Origin: Scolanthus callimorphus
Lineage: Eukaryota; Cnidaria; Anthozoa; Actiniaria; Edwardsiidae
DNA length: 64,000 nt
Assembly (NCBI GenBank): GCA_033964015.1
Contig: CM066918.1
Span: 29,099,387 to 29,163,386, forward strand
Direction of reading: 5' to 3'
The stretch's first letter is position 1, and each line of letters opens with the position of its first letter. Positions 43,979 to 56,260 of this stretch are shown here, in pieces. Below the pieces are notes generated by a model. That model made no database searches and had not been told where the DNA came from. It saw nothing but the letters and a program-made list of their open reading frames with translations. Both the position numbers and the translations under genes were made by a program.

Positions 43979-45547
43979 ACGGTGCATGCTTGGTATTGAT
44001 TTATATTATTGCTTGATTCCCTGCTGCCTAGCTCGATTAGCTTGTGAGTTATTTTCTAGGCAGCATCATATCCAACGCATGTTTTTTGTTTTTCATTCTG
44101 TTTATAATGTTCAGTGTTGATATGTAAATAAAGAAATTTGTTGTTGTTGTTGTAATTAATGTTGAGAACAAGAAGGAATAAAATCTCAAAATATATGCAA
44201 ATATATTAAAATCGCTATTGCAAACCACCTTCACGGTTATGATCTTCTTTGTTTACAATTTGTAAGCTGGTGAATGATTTTAACTTAATTCGTCTTGATG
44301 CACGAAAAAGCGTTCTCATGATTTGCTGATTTGTAACGCCTACAGCAAACCGCATGGGCGGCAAACGATCTACTGTGATGCGAGAAATTTCCAGGAAGCT
44401 CATAGGGAAATCAGGAATTCAGAGGTTTGCATGATACAATGCATACTATATGACGGTAAGTAATGACGCCAATGACGTATTTCTAAATATTTCTAAATTT
44501 GATTCCCCGCCTGCTGCATGAGTAGCACAGAGTAAACAAGCGACTCTCGAAAGAAAGCGCCTAAGTTTTGGTCATTTCTAAGAGTTTCTCAAATAGCTGC
44601 TATAGTGTTGTTATATTGTTTGTCAGAGATAAGCGAGCCAATAGAAGTGAGACGAACAACAACATTTTTGGTAATTTCAAAAAAAAAAGCGGGTATAGGG
44701 CCTATGTCTATAAATGGAAAATTTGTATGAAAATCTGAATTCCATGAAACGAGCTTTCTTTGCTTGTAGCTGTCGTTCTCCTATTTGCTTGATTTCTCGT
44801 CAATTTCACACCTTATAGGTTTTCTATTATGTGTGCTGATGAGGCAAAGGAGTGGGACTGATTACTATGTCAAAACAATATATGAATAAATTATGACAAA
44901 AAAACAAGCAAAAATTAAATACGAATAGTTTTGTTTTTCAAATTTTGCTTTCGAGCACTGGCATGGACCTTGCAGGCCTCTACAAGAACTCTAATATTTA
45001 GATGATAACACATTGGTGTGCAGTAGGACGCTTCAAGCTGTGTAAACGTGATTGGATGCAGCTGCCAATGTTACCCAAAATACACTCGAGTAACGGGTTC
45101 TTTTTTTTTTTCAGAATAGATAACAATTAAAATGCAATTTCCTCTCTAAAATCTCACACAATTGATTTCACGGTTTCTGTCACGGACGTCTTCGTTATGA
45201 ATTGTGAGTATTCCTTCTTTTAGTCTTAGTTGATCACAATTGGTTTTCGACGATTTGTTCTTTATTTTATTATTATTATAAGTATTATTTTGAAATAGCT
45301 GTATATTTCATTTTTGGAAACATTTCGTTAAAACATTCCCACCGTGATTTGCTCAAGACCCTTTAATGTATATTATCTCCCAAGGGTTTCTCGGGTGTTT
45401 CTTTTATCTTTTGTCAATCATAGGTTAGTTTCAGTTTGTTTGGATCCGGCCTCAAGTATATTTATTCATATGACAAATAATCCTATTCTCTCTTTGAAGT
45501 ACAAATAGGGGCATCCCGTAAGACAATTTGACAAAACAAAAACTACT
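43979..45547. other. Intergenic spacer between the two channel genes
   Basis: AT-rich, with a GTT/GTTG tract near 44143-44153 and a T-run near 45100. It must hold the promoter and 5' UTR of channel 2; no specific element could be assigned. No other gene seen. Confidence 0.45.
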
Positions 45548-48500
45548 ATGGCGAAATTAGAAGCCTTCACTGACTCCGCCACGACAAGTACAGAGGAAAA
45601 CTATTGGCAGGATGATAAGGCACGGCACATTGAAGAGTTCAAGTCAAATACCACACTCCATGGTGTTTCATTTGTTTTTAATTCAAGAAGTAAAGGGAGA
45701 AAAGCTTTTGGGTAATCATTATGTTGGCATTTACAGCCGGACTATTATCTCAAATTGTGGACAACTGTCTCAAAATGTTCGCCTTTGAAATTGTTGTCAG
45801 CACGACGACAACTTCAAACACAGAGGTCAAGTTTCCAGCAGTTACAGTTTGCAACGAAAATATTGTGAAAAGAAGCAAAGTGAAAAACACGACTGTAGAA
45901 CAACAAATTGCCTACATTACACGTTCAACTCGTAACGTTAGCGAGGATGTGCTGAATTCAACTTGTGACATTAGAAACTTATTCAAAGAAAACGGACACA
46001 ATATCACGGAAATGTTATTATCGGGAGTTTGGAATGTAAGAGAGCAGATTACCGGAAAGGATTTTGAGCCATTTTCTCATTTCGAGGTAAGCATGTTTAA
46101 AGGGTTTGCTCTCGACCCGTTGTATTTGTTTATCATAAAAATGAATATTTTTTGTGTTTACAGACTGTTGAGAAACATAAAGGGTCCTTTGTTTATTCCA
46201 AACGGCAACGCTTAAAACTAATAACTCCGCCCGAACTAGAGCTCTCAGCCTTTATAAAATAATTAAACACAAAACCCTGGAAGGACCCTCGCGCTCGATA
46301 TAAATTACAATTTAATGATAGGGAAGCCTGTCATGCAACTGCGCAGCTGTTCTGCGCATCTCAAGTCAGAGAAGTATCGTTCCGTAACGATGGCAGCGAA
46401 GGCTAAAAACCTCGAAAACAAATCGTATAGAATCTCGATATTTTGTCGGTCCATCGATCAATGTTTTTTAGCTATGCATATTCTCATCTGATAAGATAGT
46501 CAGTGAGTTACTGATGAATCTATGATCGCTTCTGGAGCATGCGCGTATCGTGACAAGCTCCCTTTAATTATACAAGTTACATAAATGTGTCATTAATATT
46601 AACAGAATTCAAAATATAATAGATTACTTAAAATACTTAAGAGGAAATCCGCTAAGAAATAGAGTAATTTTGACACAAAGTGGAAACAATTTTTAGATAG
46701 AGTCTTACAAAACCAATTTCCTTGTTTGTAACATGTCTTGATAAAATAAAGAATAGCACCGAGAGGAAATTCCCAAGGAAACCGAGAAACTGTTGATGTT
46801 CATTTCATGGTGCTGTCAAACAATATAAATTGTATGGATTTGGGCAAATTTCAGGAATCAGTTTCGATGTTTGGTGTTGTAAGAAATAATTTTTTGAGAT
46901 CAGATATCAAAAACAGTACGACAGAAGTCTACACTATGATCATTTCGTTCCAAGAATTTTTCCAATCGATTTTCAAATGGATTACGTCTTAAAAATCCTT
47001 AAAATATATTTTGTAGAAGAACCGATTTTTGCCAAAGATTTCAGCCTAGGTATAGATTCTTAAATAACTATAGGTTCTTATATGCGAGTTTTTACTGTAT
47101 ATGCAAGCTCATCCTGTGAGATTCGGTTGTACTAGCTCACTGCTTTTCTTGACTTTTTTCTCGTTCCTGTTAGTATGGCCAGTGCTACACTTTTAACGGC
47201 GGCACAGGAAACACATCAGCCAGAAGTATAGAGTTCACTGGGCCGTTAAGTGGTCTTGGTCTTTTATTGGATGTCCAACCAGAGGAGTACCATGATCTCA
47301 CTCCCCTTCCAGATTCCGTTGGAGTCGGATTCCGTGTGGTAATTCACGATCAAAAACAAGCGCCATTGGTTGGCGCGAAGGGTATTTCTGTCCCTCCAGG
47401 CTACAGGAATGAATTTGCGATTAAAATGAAAAAGGTAAACTGTCTCACATAAAAACAAGTTACGACTGTCCCTAGCATAACGCTCTCTGCTAGCAGGGCA
47501 CCTTGTTATCTTTTGCAGCAAGCAAATCACCACTAAAGAATCGACGAAGGGACAACGCTCGAAACGTCAGCAAAACACTAGTTTAATTTCCACGGGGTGT
47601 TTAACATCTCAACCTATTGCTGTTATTGTCAATGTTTACGTCCCACCGACGCAGACCACCTAGTTTCCCCACAAAACTAGCCATACCCTAGTATGAACAA
47701 GATGGCGCGGATGGCCGATCTCAAATGCGCTTGCACTTTTTTCACACTTTTCCTTTCCTTGGCACCGTTTGTCTCACTTTTCCTTTCCATGCACCTTTCC
47801 TTTCCTTTCACCATTTGTCCCACTTTTCCTTCTCTTTCGCCGTTCTGACGCACTTCAATTGACGATTTGTCCCGTTTTTCCTTTTATTTCCCGTTTGACC
47901 TTGCACTTTTCCTTTCTCTCATTTCAGATGAAACGCATGGAATCGCCTTATCCATCAAAGTGTAAAACAGATGACGTCAAGCTTCCGTTGTCTGACAAGC
48001 CCTACTCTGTCTCAACATGCGAAGCGGAATGTGCATTAAAAACATCCATAGAAATATGTGGGTGTAAAGTTACCGACGAATACGATGACCAAGAGGTTTC
48101 TAAAGGTGAGTTCTGTGATGAGGTATTGTTACACGGGCACTCAGCCTTCCCCCTGCCACCCCTCCCTCACTTGAAAAAAAAATCATCGCATTTCGTCATT
48201 TCTAAAGGGCCGTTCACACGACGCGATTTCAGCTGCGATTTGAGATGCGATTTCTGTGGCGATCTCTCATGGCGATCTCATATCGCGTGGTGTGAACGGC
48301 CGGGGATCTTATTATGGCGATTTCACTTGCGATGTCGCCGCGACGTCGCAGGCGTATTGAAAATGTTCAAATTCCACTACGATGCCATAGTTTATAACTA
48401 TGCGCCAACAAACTGTCAAATATCGCGAGCCAAATCGCCGGCCGTTCACACCGCGCGATATGACGACGAGGATCGCCGCAAAATTCACACCTAAGATCGC

Positions 48501-51224
48501 GCCTTGCATTATAATATAGCTACGATATAACGCGCGCTCTGATTGGTACCGATCAGTACCGGAATGACTGCAGTATTTCGCGATGCAGAGCAAAGTCTAA
48601 ACTCGTAGTTGTTGAATATTAGCCAGGGGGGTGGGGGTGGGGGCACAGGGGGCCGGGGCCCCCCTTTCTCGAGAGATTTTCCCATACATTTTACTGTATT
48701 TGCTGGAAGAAATTTGAAAATTTCGTCCCATGTTTTCACTATCCGCCCCCCCCCCAACCTGGCTACGCCCTTGATTATGATATAAAACAATGTGCTGTTA
48801 ATATTTCTTCAGGTCTTGTGAATATCCCTTTGTGTAGAGTAAGAGACTACAACTGTGTCACAAGTAAGTGAGGAGGGCCTACAGCAAGCTCGCCGACTTT
48901 CCTGTGGGGACTAAAAGTAGTTAGTATAAACCAACTAATGGTCTATTACAAATCCTGCATTCTGATTGGCTGAGCTACTAATGGTCTATTAGTGATAGAC
49001 CGTGCCTGGCAAAACCACCACCTTTCTTTGCAAGAAAACTTGATTTTTTCAACATAAAATAATGGCATTCATTGCCAAAACCGACCATTTAGTTGGTTTA
49101 TACTAAAACAATTAGACCTCTCTGCCTCTCGTCCTCATGTGCTATGATATCAATAGACCATTCGGCCTTCGGCCTCATGGTCTATTCTATCATAGCACAT
49201 TCGGCCTTGAGGTCTAATTGTTAATTAGTATTATAGATGTTTCTTGTCATATTTTCCTGCCTTTTTCGCTGCGATATTAGAGGGAAAATACTTACCAGCT
49301 CAGTCCTTCCAATAAGGTAGGGAATTGATTACCTAAGGAAGGTTTGCAACGTCGGCATAGTCTGCTCAACAGGCGCTAGCAGTGACACCGAGGGAAACGG
49401 AACAAGCCGAGGCATAGTCTCATAGTCTCCCGCGCGCAGCCCGTCCTTTGTGTCGGTCACGCAACGCGTGGCGTGACCGACACAAAGGGCGCGGGCTCTG
49501 GCGCGCGGGCTGCGCGCGGGAGACTAGCCGAGGCACGGCGCGCCAAGAAGTGCGCCGGAAATCCGTTCGCGATTTTTGACCAAGCGCTAGAACAGGTTCA
49601 GACACGGCTTTCCGGGAGTTTTCCGAAGCGCTTCCCGAGAGCCTGTTTGGCAGCTAACGTCGGCAAGTCAACCCTTTTTGCCGATGGTTGTGGCCAAGGG
49701 TTTGAGTGTAAGTTTTTTTACAGGAAGCCGCTTCAGTAAGGAATCCATCTGCGACTGTCCACTGCCCTGTGACGAGAATGACTACGAGATAAGAGTGTCA
49801 AAATCCTACCACCCGAGCCCCCAATTTGCACGCACTGCACAGCGGCTATACTACAAGAACCAGAACTTCTCATCACAGCAAGAGTTTAAGGATTTCTTCA
49901 GGTGATTTTTTATTTTGATTGTTTAGTGTTACAGCTTGGTCGATCTGCCTTTTCTATGAGCTGCATATATTTTCGTTGCTCTAAATTGCTCAATTTGCCT
50001 GTGCTGCCATACATTCAGGGCGTGGTGCTTAGGGCCTAGGAGTTTCTTTTGGACCATTCTCTAAACATGTCTAAAACAAAAACAGAACTTTAGACATCTC
50101 TAGAAGGGCATATTTTACGTACGAAATATCTAAGTGACCCAACATCGCTCATTAGAACGTGCAAATAGATCTTATGCGCACATTCCTGACGTCGATGGAA
50201 AAAAGGCTGGCCTGGGGTGGCGATGGCACTAAAACTTCAATATGATATGATGAAAAATGACAATGCAAAACGTAACTATACAAATACTTTTCGACATTCA
50301 TCTGAAACCCGCACTAAACGTCGTCTTTGGTTTCATGGTTTGTTGTCATTATTTGATTGCACAGGCAGCGAGCGGTCTATATCAGAGTGTTCTTCGAAAC
50401 GCTTCAGTCTGATGACATACAAGAGAATGCTGCTTATGACCTCAGGGCCTTTCTTGGTAAGACTACTACTATGACGAAAAAACGGATTTACTCAAGTTTG
50501 CTCATGAGCAAATCCCTGAGCAAATTTGGTGTAAAGGCGTATAGTAAATGCGAAGCAAATGTGGTGAAGACCGTATTTGCGCACCCATATTTGCAGCGTA
50601 TGGTATGGTATGATAATAATTAATATTTATATAGCGCAAATTAACATTCTAAGTTATGATCAAATGCGTTAGACTCCTTTGGGAGGTCCGCACCGAAGGA
50701 CATAATACTATGCAGGCGCGTAGCCAGATATTTTATTTTTATGAGGTAGCGCCACTTCATAGCTCAACTCCCATTTTGTGCTGTATATTTATTGTATTTT
50801 TAGGGCTTCTGGTATTGGTGTACAGGTAGCTAAGCGCCTGCTATGAACTTGGAAGTATTTCAATCAAAAAAGGTTATTCAAATGAATATGGCACGTGATC
50901 GGAAAGGGGAAAACGTTAATACGGCCAAGCCGTGGAGGTCTATTGGGGACCCGACCGCCTGACCGAACGTTCGGACTAACGTAATTCTATGATTCCTTCA
51001 CAGCCGACAGTGGCGGTCATTTGGGTCTGTTCTTGGGATGCTCACTAGTGACAGTCTGTGAGGTCATGGATCTTCTACTTTTCCTTTTCATGGCCGCCTT
51101 CTGCAAAAATACAGCAGTGGAACAAAAATATCCGCAAAGCCAAACTCGGCGAAAATGTAGCCTCCTCCAGAGTCGCGGCCAGTCTCGCAAACTGCTTCCT
51201 ACTTATGGTTTTCCTGTGGCGTAA
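45548..51224 (+). CDS. DEG/ENaC (HyNaC/ASIC-like) channel 2, 7 coding exons, one frameshift
   Basis: Exons 45548-46086, 47174-47434, 47928-48105, 48813-48863, 49724-49901, 50365-50456, 51004-51224; about 506 aa if one T is restored. The HG motif is at residues 38-39 (TTLHGVSF). TM1 follows (LAFTAGLLSQIVDN after the break); FPAVTVCNEN, YGQCYTFNGG, CDCPLPC and a TM2 signature GGHLGLFLGCSLVTVCEVMD (filter GCS) follow in order. The intron phases are the same as in channel 1. The frame breaks at a T4 run (45706-45709): one more T would keep the TM1 frame, while the present frame reads a stop at once. The C-terminal tail is longer and basic (QTRRKCSLLQSRGQSRK). AATAAA overlaps the stop (51223-51228). 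Tandem duplicate of the gene upstream; a trimeric Na+/cation channel is inferred from family. Confidence 0.88.
46307..46575. mobile_element. Probable MITE in channel 2 intron 1
   Basis: Left ATAGGGAAGCCTGTCATGCA and right CGTGACAAGCTCCCTTTAAT are imperfect inverted repeats, each followed inward by GCGCA-rich sequence (CTGCGCAG, GCATGCGCG). The ends are not sharply defined. Confidence 0.45.
48207..48505. mobile_element. Rearranged relative of the GGCCCGTTCACAC MITE
   Basis: GGGCCGTTCACACGACGCGA, then GATTTGAGATGCGATTTCTG match the left end of 6240-6537. The block with CATTTTCAATACGCCTGCGA (minus strand) is inverted relative to that copy. The right end (AATTCACACCTAAGATCGCG) is degraded. In intron 3 of channel 2. 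Confidence 0.7.
48619..48776. mobile_element. Dispersed repeat family 2, copy 2
   Basis: AGCCAGGGGGGTGGGGGTGG to CCAACCTGGCTACGCCCTTG with core CCCATACATTTTACTGTATT and GAAAATTTCGTCCCATGTTT. In intron 3 of channel 2. Confidence 0.8.
48922..49225. mobile_element. Two adjacent foldbacks
   Basis: TAGTATAAACCAACTAATGG pairs with the inverse at 49088-49105 (TTAGTTGGTTTATACTA). Next, CAATTAGACCTCTCTGCC with TGTGCTATGATAT..AGACCAT pairs with ATGGTCTATTCTATCATAGC and GCCTTGAGGTCTAATTG. In intron 4 of channel 2. Confidence 0.7.
49424..49525. mobile_element. GC-rich hairpin (AGTCTCCCGCGCGCAGCCCG)
   Basis: Arms of about 45 bp: AGTCTCCCGCGCGCAGCCCG then TCCTTTGTGTCGGTCACGC, paired with GCGTGACCGACACAAAGG and CGGGCTGCGCGCGGGAGACT. 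One arm has a small extra GC insert. Much more GC-rich than its surroundings; in intron 4 of channel 2. Confidence 0.85.
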
Positions 51225-51559
51225 TAAACTGACGTTGCTGCAGTTACCACCCGAGCGTTGGAGGCAAACGAAAGAATCTCATTGATTTCGGCGTTTCAGT
51301 TATTATATTTTCAAAACCTTCAAGGTACCTGAAAATATGAATATACTATTGGGTACAGTGAGAAATACACGAATGCAATTTCATTTATGAGGAAAATGCC
51401 ACAAAACCCGTAATTTCAACAAAGTTGTTACTATTGGTCTCCCTGTGGTTTTGGCGCCAAATAATCGCACGAGTCGGTTTGTCGAGTTGGTCATATGTTT
51501 TGTCCAAAGTAAAACGGTTCTGTACCATTCGAACTGGTATTAAATAGCTGGAATGATTA

Positions 51560-52190
51560 ATTCTGCCAAGAGAACGTCCTTCGCCTGGTGTATAGGAAGG
51601 TTAATAAATAAGCGCCAGAAAGGTAAATTAAAGCTTTTTATATTGTTGTTGTTTTCCATCGAAAGTTTCTTTGACCACCGACTTCTTTCATGCACTGCTC
51701 GTGAATTGGACTTTCAGGGACGTCAACTCTCCCGGTTTTGCCGTGAGTCTCAAGATTTTTCACTTCGTCTCCCGGGAAAAATTCAAGACGATTGGCACAC
51801 ATTTACTGTATTTCTCCCGGAAGAATTTCAGGAAATTGAATCATTTCAAGCTCCAGATGTTTGAAGCCCCGGGGTTGACGTCCCTGGACTTTCTTGGGTT
51901 AATTTCATTGGCATTGGGCTGTTCCAAAACAAAAACGTACCTCCCCTATCGAGGAACTCCAAATGTTCAAAAATTGTTCTCCCTGACTCCTGTACAACCC
52001 CTGTGGATTGAAGCAACCCCTGTGAAATTCCTCATACTCTTGTGAGCCTGTGGAAATTCCACAGTTGCATTGCAAATGAATACGCTGTGGAAATTCCAGG
52101 GTCAAAATCACAGACCCTGTGGACATTCCCGGGTCAAACACAGTGATCCCTGTGGAATTTCCAGGTTCAATAGGGTGTAACAGATATAGA
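51560..52190. other. Spacer with degenerate CTGTGGAATTCC repeats
   Basis: The second half (about 51990-52170) repeats CCTGTGGAAATTCCACAG-type units and relates to the repeat at 29180-29580. The first half has ACATTTACTGTATTTCTCCC, as in repeat family 2. No gene. Confidence 0.5.
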
Positions 52191-52198
52191 GCGGATTT

Positions 52199-52313
52199 CA
52201 CATGACTGTAGTGAAACCAATCACAAAGTAATTACACCAATTCTGAACAAAACCTATAGGAGTAATTACAAAGTGATTGCAAATTACTCACGACAGTCAT
52301 CTGAAATCCACTC
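52199..52313. mobile_element. Tc1/mariner-type MITE (family 5), copy 2
   Basis: TA|GAGCGGATTTCACATGACTG then TAGTGA, and the inverse TCACGACAGTCATCTGAAAT then CCACTC|TA. 115 bp. Shares its ends with 35775-36059. Confidence 0.88.
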
Positions 52314-52582
52314 TAATATGGAACAGCCCATTGTGCACTGCATCGTTTTTTCCCCTTTATATGCATGCAGTCATCATTGAGTATTTGATATAGTGATGTT
52401 TCAAGATGACATTAATATTAGGCTGTCTGTGAAGATGTAGCTCACAATATGGAGCTTTTCTCTCTGCAAATAGAGTTTCAGTAGATTTAAGATTCTAGTC
52501 CATGAAATTAATATTGAAGGCACGGGTTGATATGGAGCTTTTCTCTCTTTGTAATTAACGTTTGGGGTATGAGATTCTAGTC

Positions 52583-52703
52583 AGGGGGGGCACAGGGGGG
52601 CGTGGCCCCCTTTCTCGGGAGATTTTCCCATGCATTTACTGTATTTGCTGGAGGAAATTTGAAAATTTTCGTCCTATGTTTTTAGTATCTGCCACACCCC
52701 TGC
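52583..52703. mobile_element. Dispersed repeat family 2, copy 3
   Basis: CAGGGGGGGCACAGGGGGGC, GAGATTTTCCCATGCATTTA then CTGTATTTGCTGGA, GAAAATTTTCGTCCTATG, and the end GCCACACCCCTG. Confidence 0.75.
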
Positions 52704-53028
52704 TAGTCCAATAAAACAAATACTGAAAAAAATAACCAAATCATCAAATGCTTTCTTGCAAGCTAGTGCCAGAATTAAAAGTATGTAGTAAAATAACAGG
52801 GCGTGCAGAGTTTTGGGATATGCCTAGGATCGAGTGCCTGTCCCACAATTCATTGTGCACCCTGTCTCGTACTCATTCCAAGTTCCCTTGGCTCCAAAGC
52901 AATTTTCAGAGAAATCAATGCAAGAGATGCAAACAAAAATAACATCTGGGTACGAGACTGAGCCTTTGTTGAATCAGTAACTGAGCCTTCTGGACTCAAA
53001 TTTTGATGAAAAAGAACATCAGTCAATG

Positions 53029-53298
53029 GTCGGGGGTACTCTACCAACTTTTGGGTAGGGGTGTGTGCCACTGAGGTCTTCAAAACCTGACCCTATCAGA
53101 GACCTACAGTTAAAATTGTTAAAAGGTTTAAAACGTTGATCGAAATTTGTTTGTAGGGAAGGCATACTGAAAAACGATACCCTATCATAGACCAAACAAG
53201 CAAAAAAAAAGATACCCTACAGCAGACCTCAGGAGCCCCAAAACCATACCCTATAGAGCAGCACATACCCGTATACCGTATATGGGGGAGTACCCCCT
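53029..53298. mobile_element. TIR element with GTCGGGGGTACTC ends
   Basis: GTCGGGGGTACTCTACC at the left, and GGGGGAGTACCCCCTGGG at the right in inverse. Internal repeats of ATACCCTAYMAKAGACC are spaced about 50-60 bp apart. No ORF. Confidence 0.6.
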
Positions 53299-53344
53299 GG
53301 GCTCCGCCACTTTGTCATGCCTTATTTTTAAAAACTTGACCTTT

Positions 53345-53800
53345 AATGTAAACATCGGCATAGCCAGATTCCCAACAGGGGGCACAGATGCAGATAGCTG
53401 TCCTTTTTATAACTAAATTCCCCTTATATTTAGAAATTTGTCACATATTATTTACTGTATTTTTAGTGCTTCAAAAGAGCAGGGCTCAGTCCCCCTGCCA
53501 CCCCCACCAACCACCCTGGCCCTCTGGATACACCCCCAGGTAATTGCAGTGAATTAGTAGTGCAAGTTAATTTATTACCATGTACATATAATGCACAGTT
53601 TTTATGAAAAACAGCAGATGAAAAACAAAATATCCATATTCCCCCAGAAGGGTGTTGAAAAGTGGCCCCCACCCCTCTGGAATTTCCAAAGAAAAATACA
53701 GTATTTGTATGGAAGATCAGGTAAATTGACCCTGATCGGCCCCTGCATGGGAGGAGGGGATGGATATTTTCTGGAACTGCACATTTCAGAGTTTTCTAAA
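53345..53800. repeat. Two degenerate dispersed repeats
   Basis: 53345-53540 resembles family 2 (GGCATAGCCAGATTCCCAAC, TATTTACTGTATTTTTAGTG). 53640-53800 shares CCTCTGGAATTTCCAAAGAA, AATACAGTATTTGTATGG and ATGGATATTTTCTGGAA with 61050-61235 and 29500-29580. Confidence 0.55.
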
Positions 53801-53829
53801 CATTTCTGTGAACTTTGAAGGTTATTTTC

Positions 53830-56260
53830 TCAGGTTCCCATGCGAATTGTTTGGCATGACAACAACAGCTTATCTTATATTCATACCTTTAAAAAAACAC
53901 CAAAATCAAAAGGTTTGTTACTAAGTTTAGTAACAATATTTTTGACTGCTTCATGTTCAAATTGCTCAAAGTTCTAAAACAACCCCTCTTAATAATAGTT
54001 AAGCTTAAATTATAAGTGAGACCCAAACTTTCCAAGTGGCAAAATGTTTTACATGTCCCCAAGGTCAGCAAGGTGTTATTTTCCTAGATATCCTGCTTAT
54101 ATTTTTGGTATTCAAACCATTGTATTTGTAATAAGGCAGTGATCTTAAGGCATGTCAGAAATGATTTGTATCTACAGCTCACTGCAATATCAAACATTTC
54201 AATCTGTAAACCAATTTATTATTTGCCCTCTGCATCTTTTTTCCACTCTGTGTTCTCCATGTTGTTCCAGAAAAGGGCATGACGTACAGGGTCAACATAC
54301 AACATACTCAAAACTTGTAGCTATGTAAGATTCATTCTAGACTTTGATGTGAATGCCATACTGCCAACTCTCCGGGAATGCAATCTTGTTTATGAGCCAT
54401 TACACATCTTTCTAATTTCAGCTTGTGCTAACCATTCATCCATTAAGTTAAACAATTATTGTTCTGACTTTAATCTGTCTACATTGATGAAACTCCCAAG
54501 ACTGCAAATCATTTGAAGCTTTTAAGCTGATAATACATTTCTGGGTGTGTCCATATGGTATCTAGAAGTTTTACATTTCCCCAAATGTTTTCAGTACTTC
54601 TAATTAATCAAATCAATAGGATAGAAAGCAGCCATTGAACTTTAAAATAAAGCCACAAATTAATTATAAATAAGATTTAACGGTCGGAGACTGTAGTTCT
54701 GAATCTAGTAGCTGTTCAAGTGAAATCTCAAGTGATAATATTTTGCACGATTAAACCTATGGACATATGACCCTACCAACACAGCTGTAAAGATAAAATG
54801 CCTTCAATTAATATTTATAAATGCAATAAAATGTGTCAAGATGTGGCAGAAATCAAACAAGCGTTGAATTTTAACAGATATATTACAAATTAAAAATGTC
54901 ATGTTCAACTTCAATTATAAATGCATTACCATATAACTTCCTGAATTCAATAATTCCTTTGGGATAACTGTAATGCTTTTGGAATTAGGAATGAAAGAAT
55001 TTCGCTCACTTGAAGAACGTTCCAGGTGACCTCCCCTATGCCTCGCTGATAATTCCACGGCAACCATGTACACAAACCACACTTGGAGCAAAGAATGTCG
55101 AATAAAATAGGAGTGACGAGTGAATCTGCACGGAAATTTATGAAATATGATATCTTGTGACATCCGTACACGGACTCAACATTGTCGGTGTGGAAAAGCC
55201 AATTCGGTGCAAATACGGAAACTTTTTAGTGTCAAAATACTCGGGAAAAGTTGGTGAGATCGGTGAAATGAAACTAATCTAGCAGTTGCATACAGCAAAA
55301 ATATAGCTTAAGGTAATTGGCTTGCTAACAAAAGGACTAGACTAAAAGAAAACTAGTTACGTGTCACTGGCTTTTGATGGCAATAATTATGACGTTATAT
55401 GTAGAGAATTTGATACATACGGCTTTATTCAGGCATCGTACGTGTTGCTATTTTATAAGGTGCTTAATTTTCGGCCTTCCACCTCTAAAATATACTCAGT
55501 TGAGCTAAATTTAGACCCCTATTTTCCCAAAAAAACTACAGTTATTACAAGAACAAACGTCTCGCATGTCTTCCGTGCTTTGCAATGCAAGACCATAGCA
55601 AACTCCATTTCAAATCAGCACCAATTAAAGCTCAAATCATGCGTGACTTTTTAAAATTTATCTGCAAAGTCAAGCTGTAAGGACACCGTTAGATTTATTT
55701 TCGCCGACTGTATTACATTTTCGGTAAGGGAACCTACGTACCGAGGAAAACAAAATTAGTTATACAAAACTACAGCTACACTTTTCAATATTTAAAAATT
55801 TGATGCTCCGGCAAAATAATGGGCTCAGCGACGTGGAACGAAGACAGAAATTATAGCCGTAAATAACGTGGTATTATAGCTCACGATATTTTACTGGAAT
55901 GCACAAAATGACACTGTATTTCGCAAAGAAACTATTTTTCGAGTTCTTTCTAGTCAAGCGGTAAATTTCGTACCAATTGTTTATAATTTATGCCATGAAT
56001 GTCGAACACTAATGCACAAAGTCTGACAATACTGGTTCCCAATTGAAAACACAATCTACAAATCGTATTATAATTTTCATTTCAAAAATAGTGGATTACA
56101 TTCGATCTTCGCTCTAATGCTAAAAATGCATACGATAGCTGTGACTGGTAGCACGTCCACCAGATACAACTTTAGCCACAACTCATATCCCAAGTTCAGA
56201 CCTTGTTGAGTGCACATCCAAAGTCACCTCTTGATATCTTTTCTCCGAACATACATATTT
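53830..56260. other. Spacer, no gene seen
   Basis: AT-rich unique-looking sequence. The minus frames at 54915-55171 and the plus frame at 55361-55654 carry no recognisable domains. The part next to 56260 is the likely 3' UTR of the PDZ gene. Confidence 0.45.
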
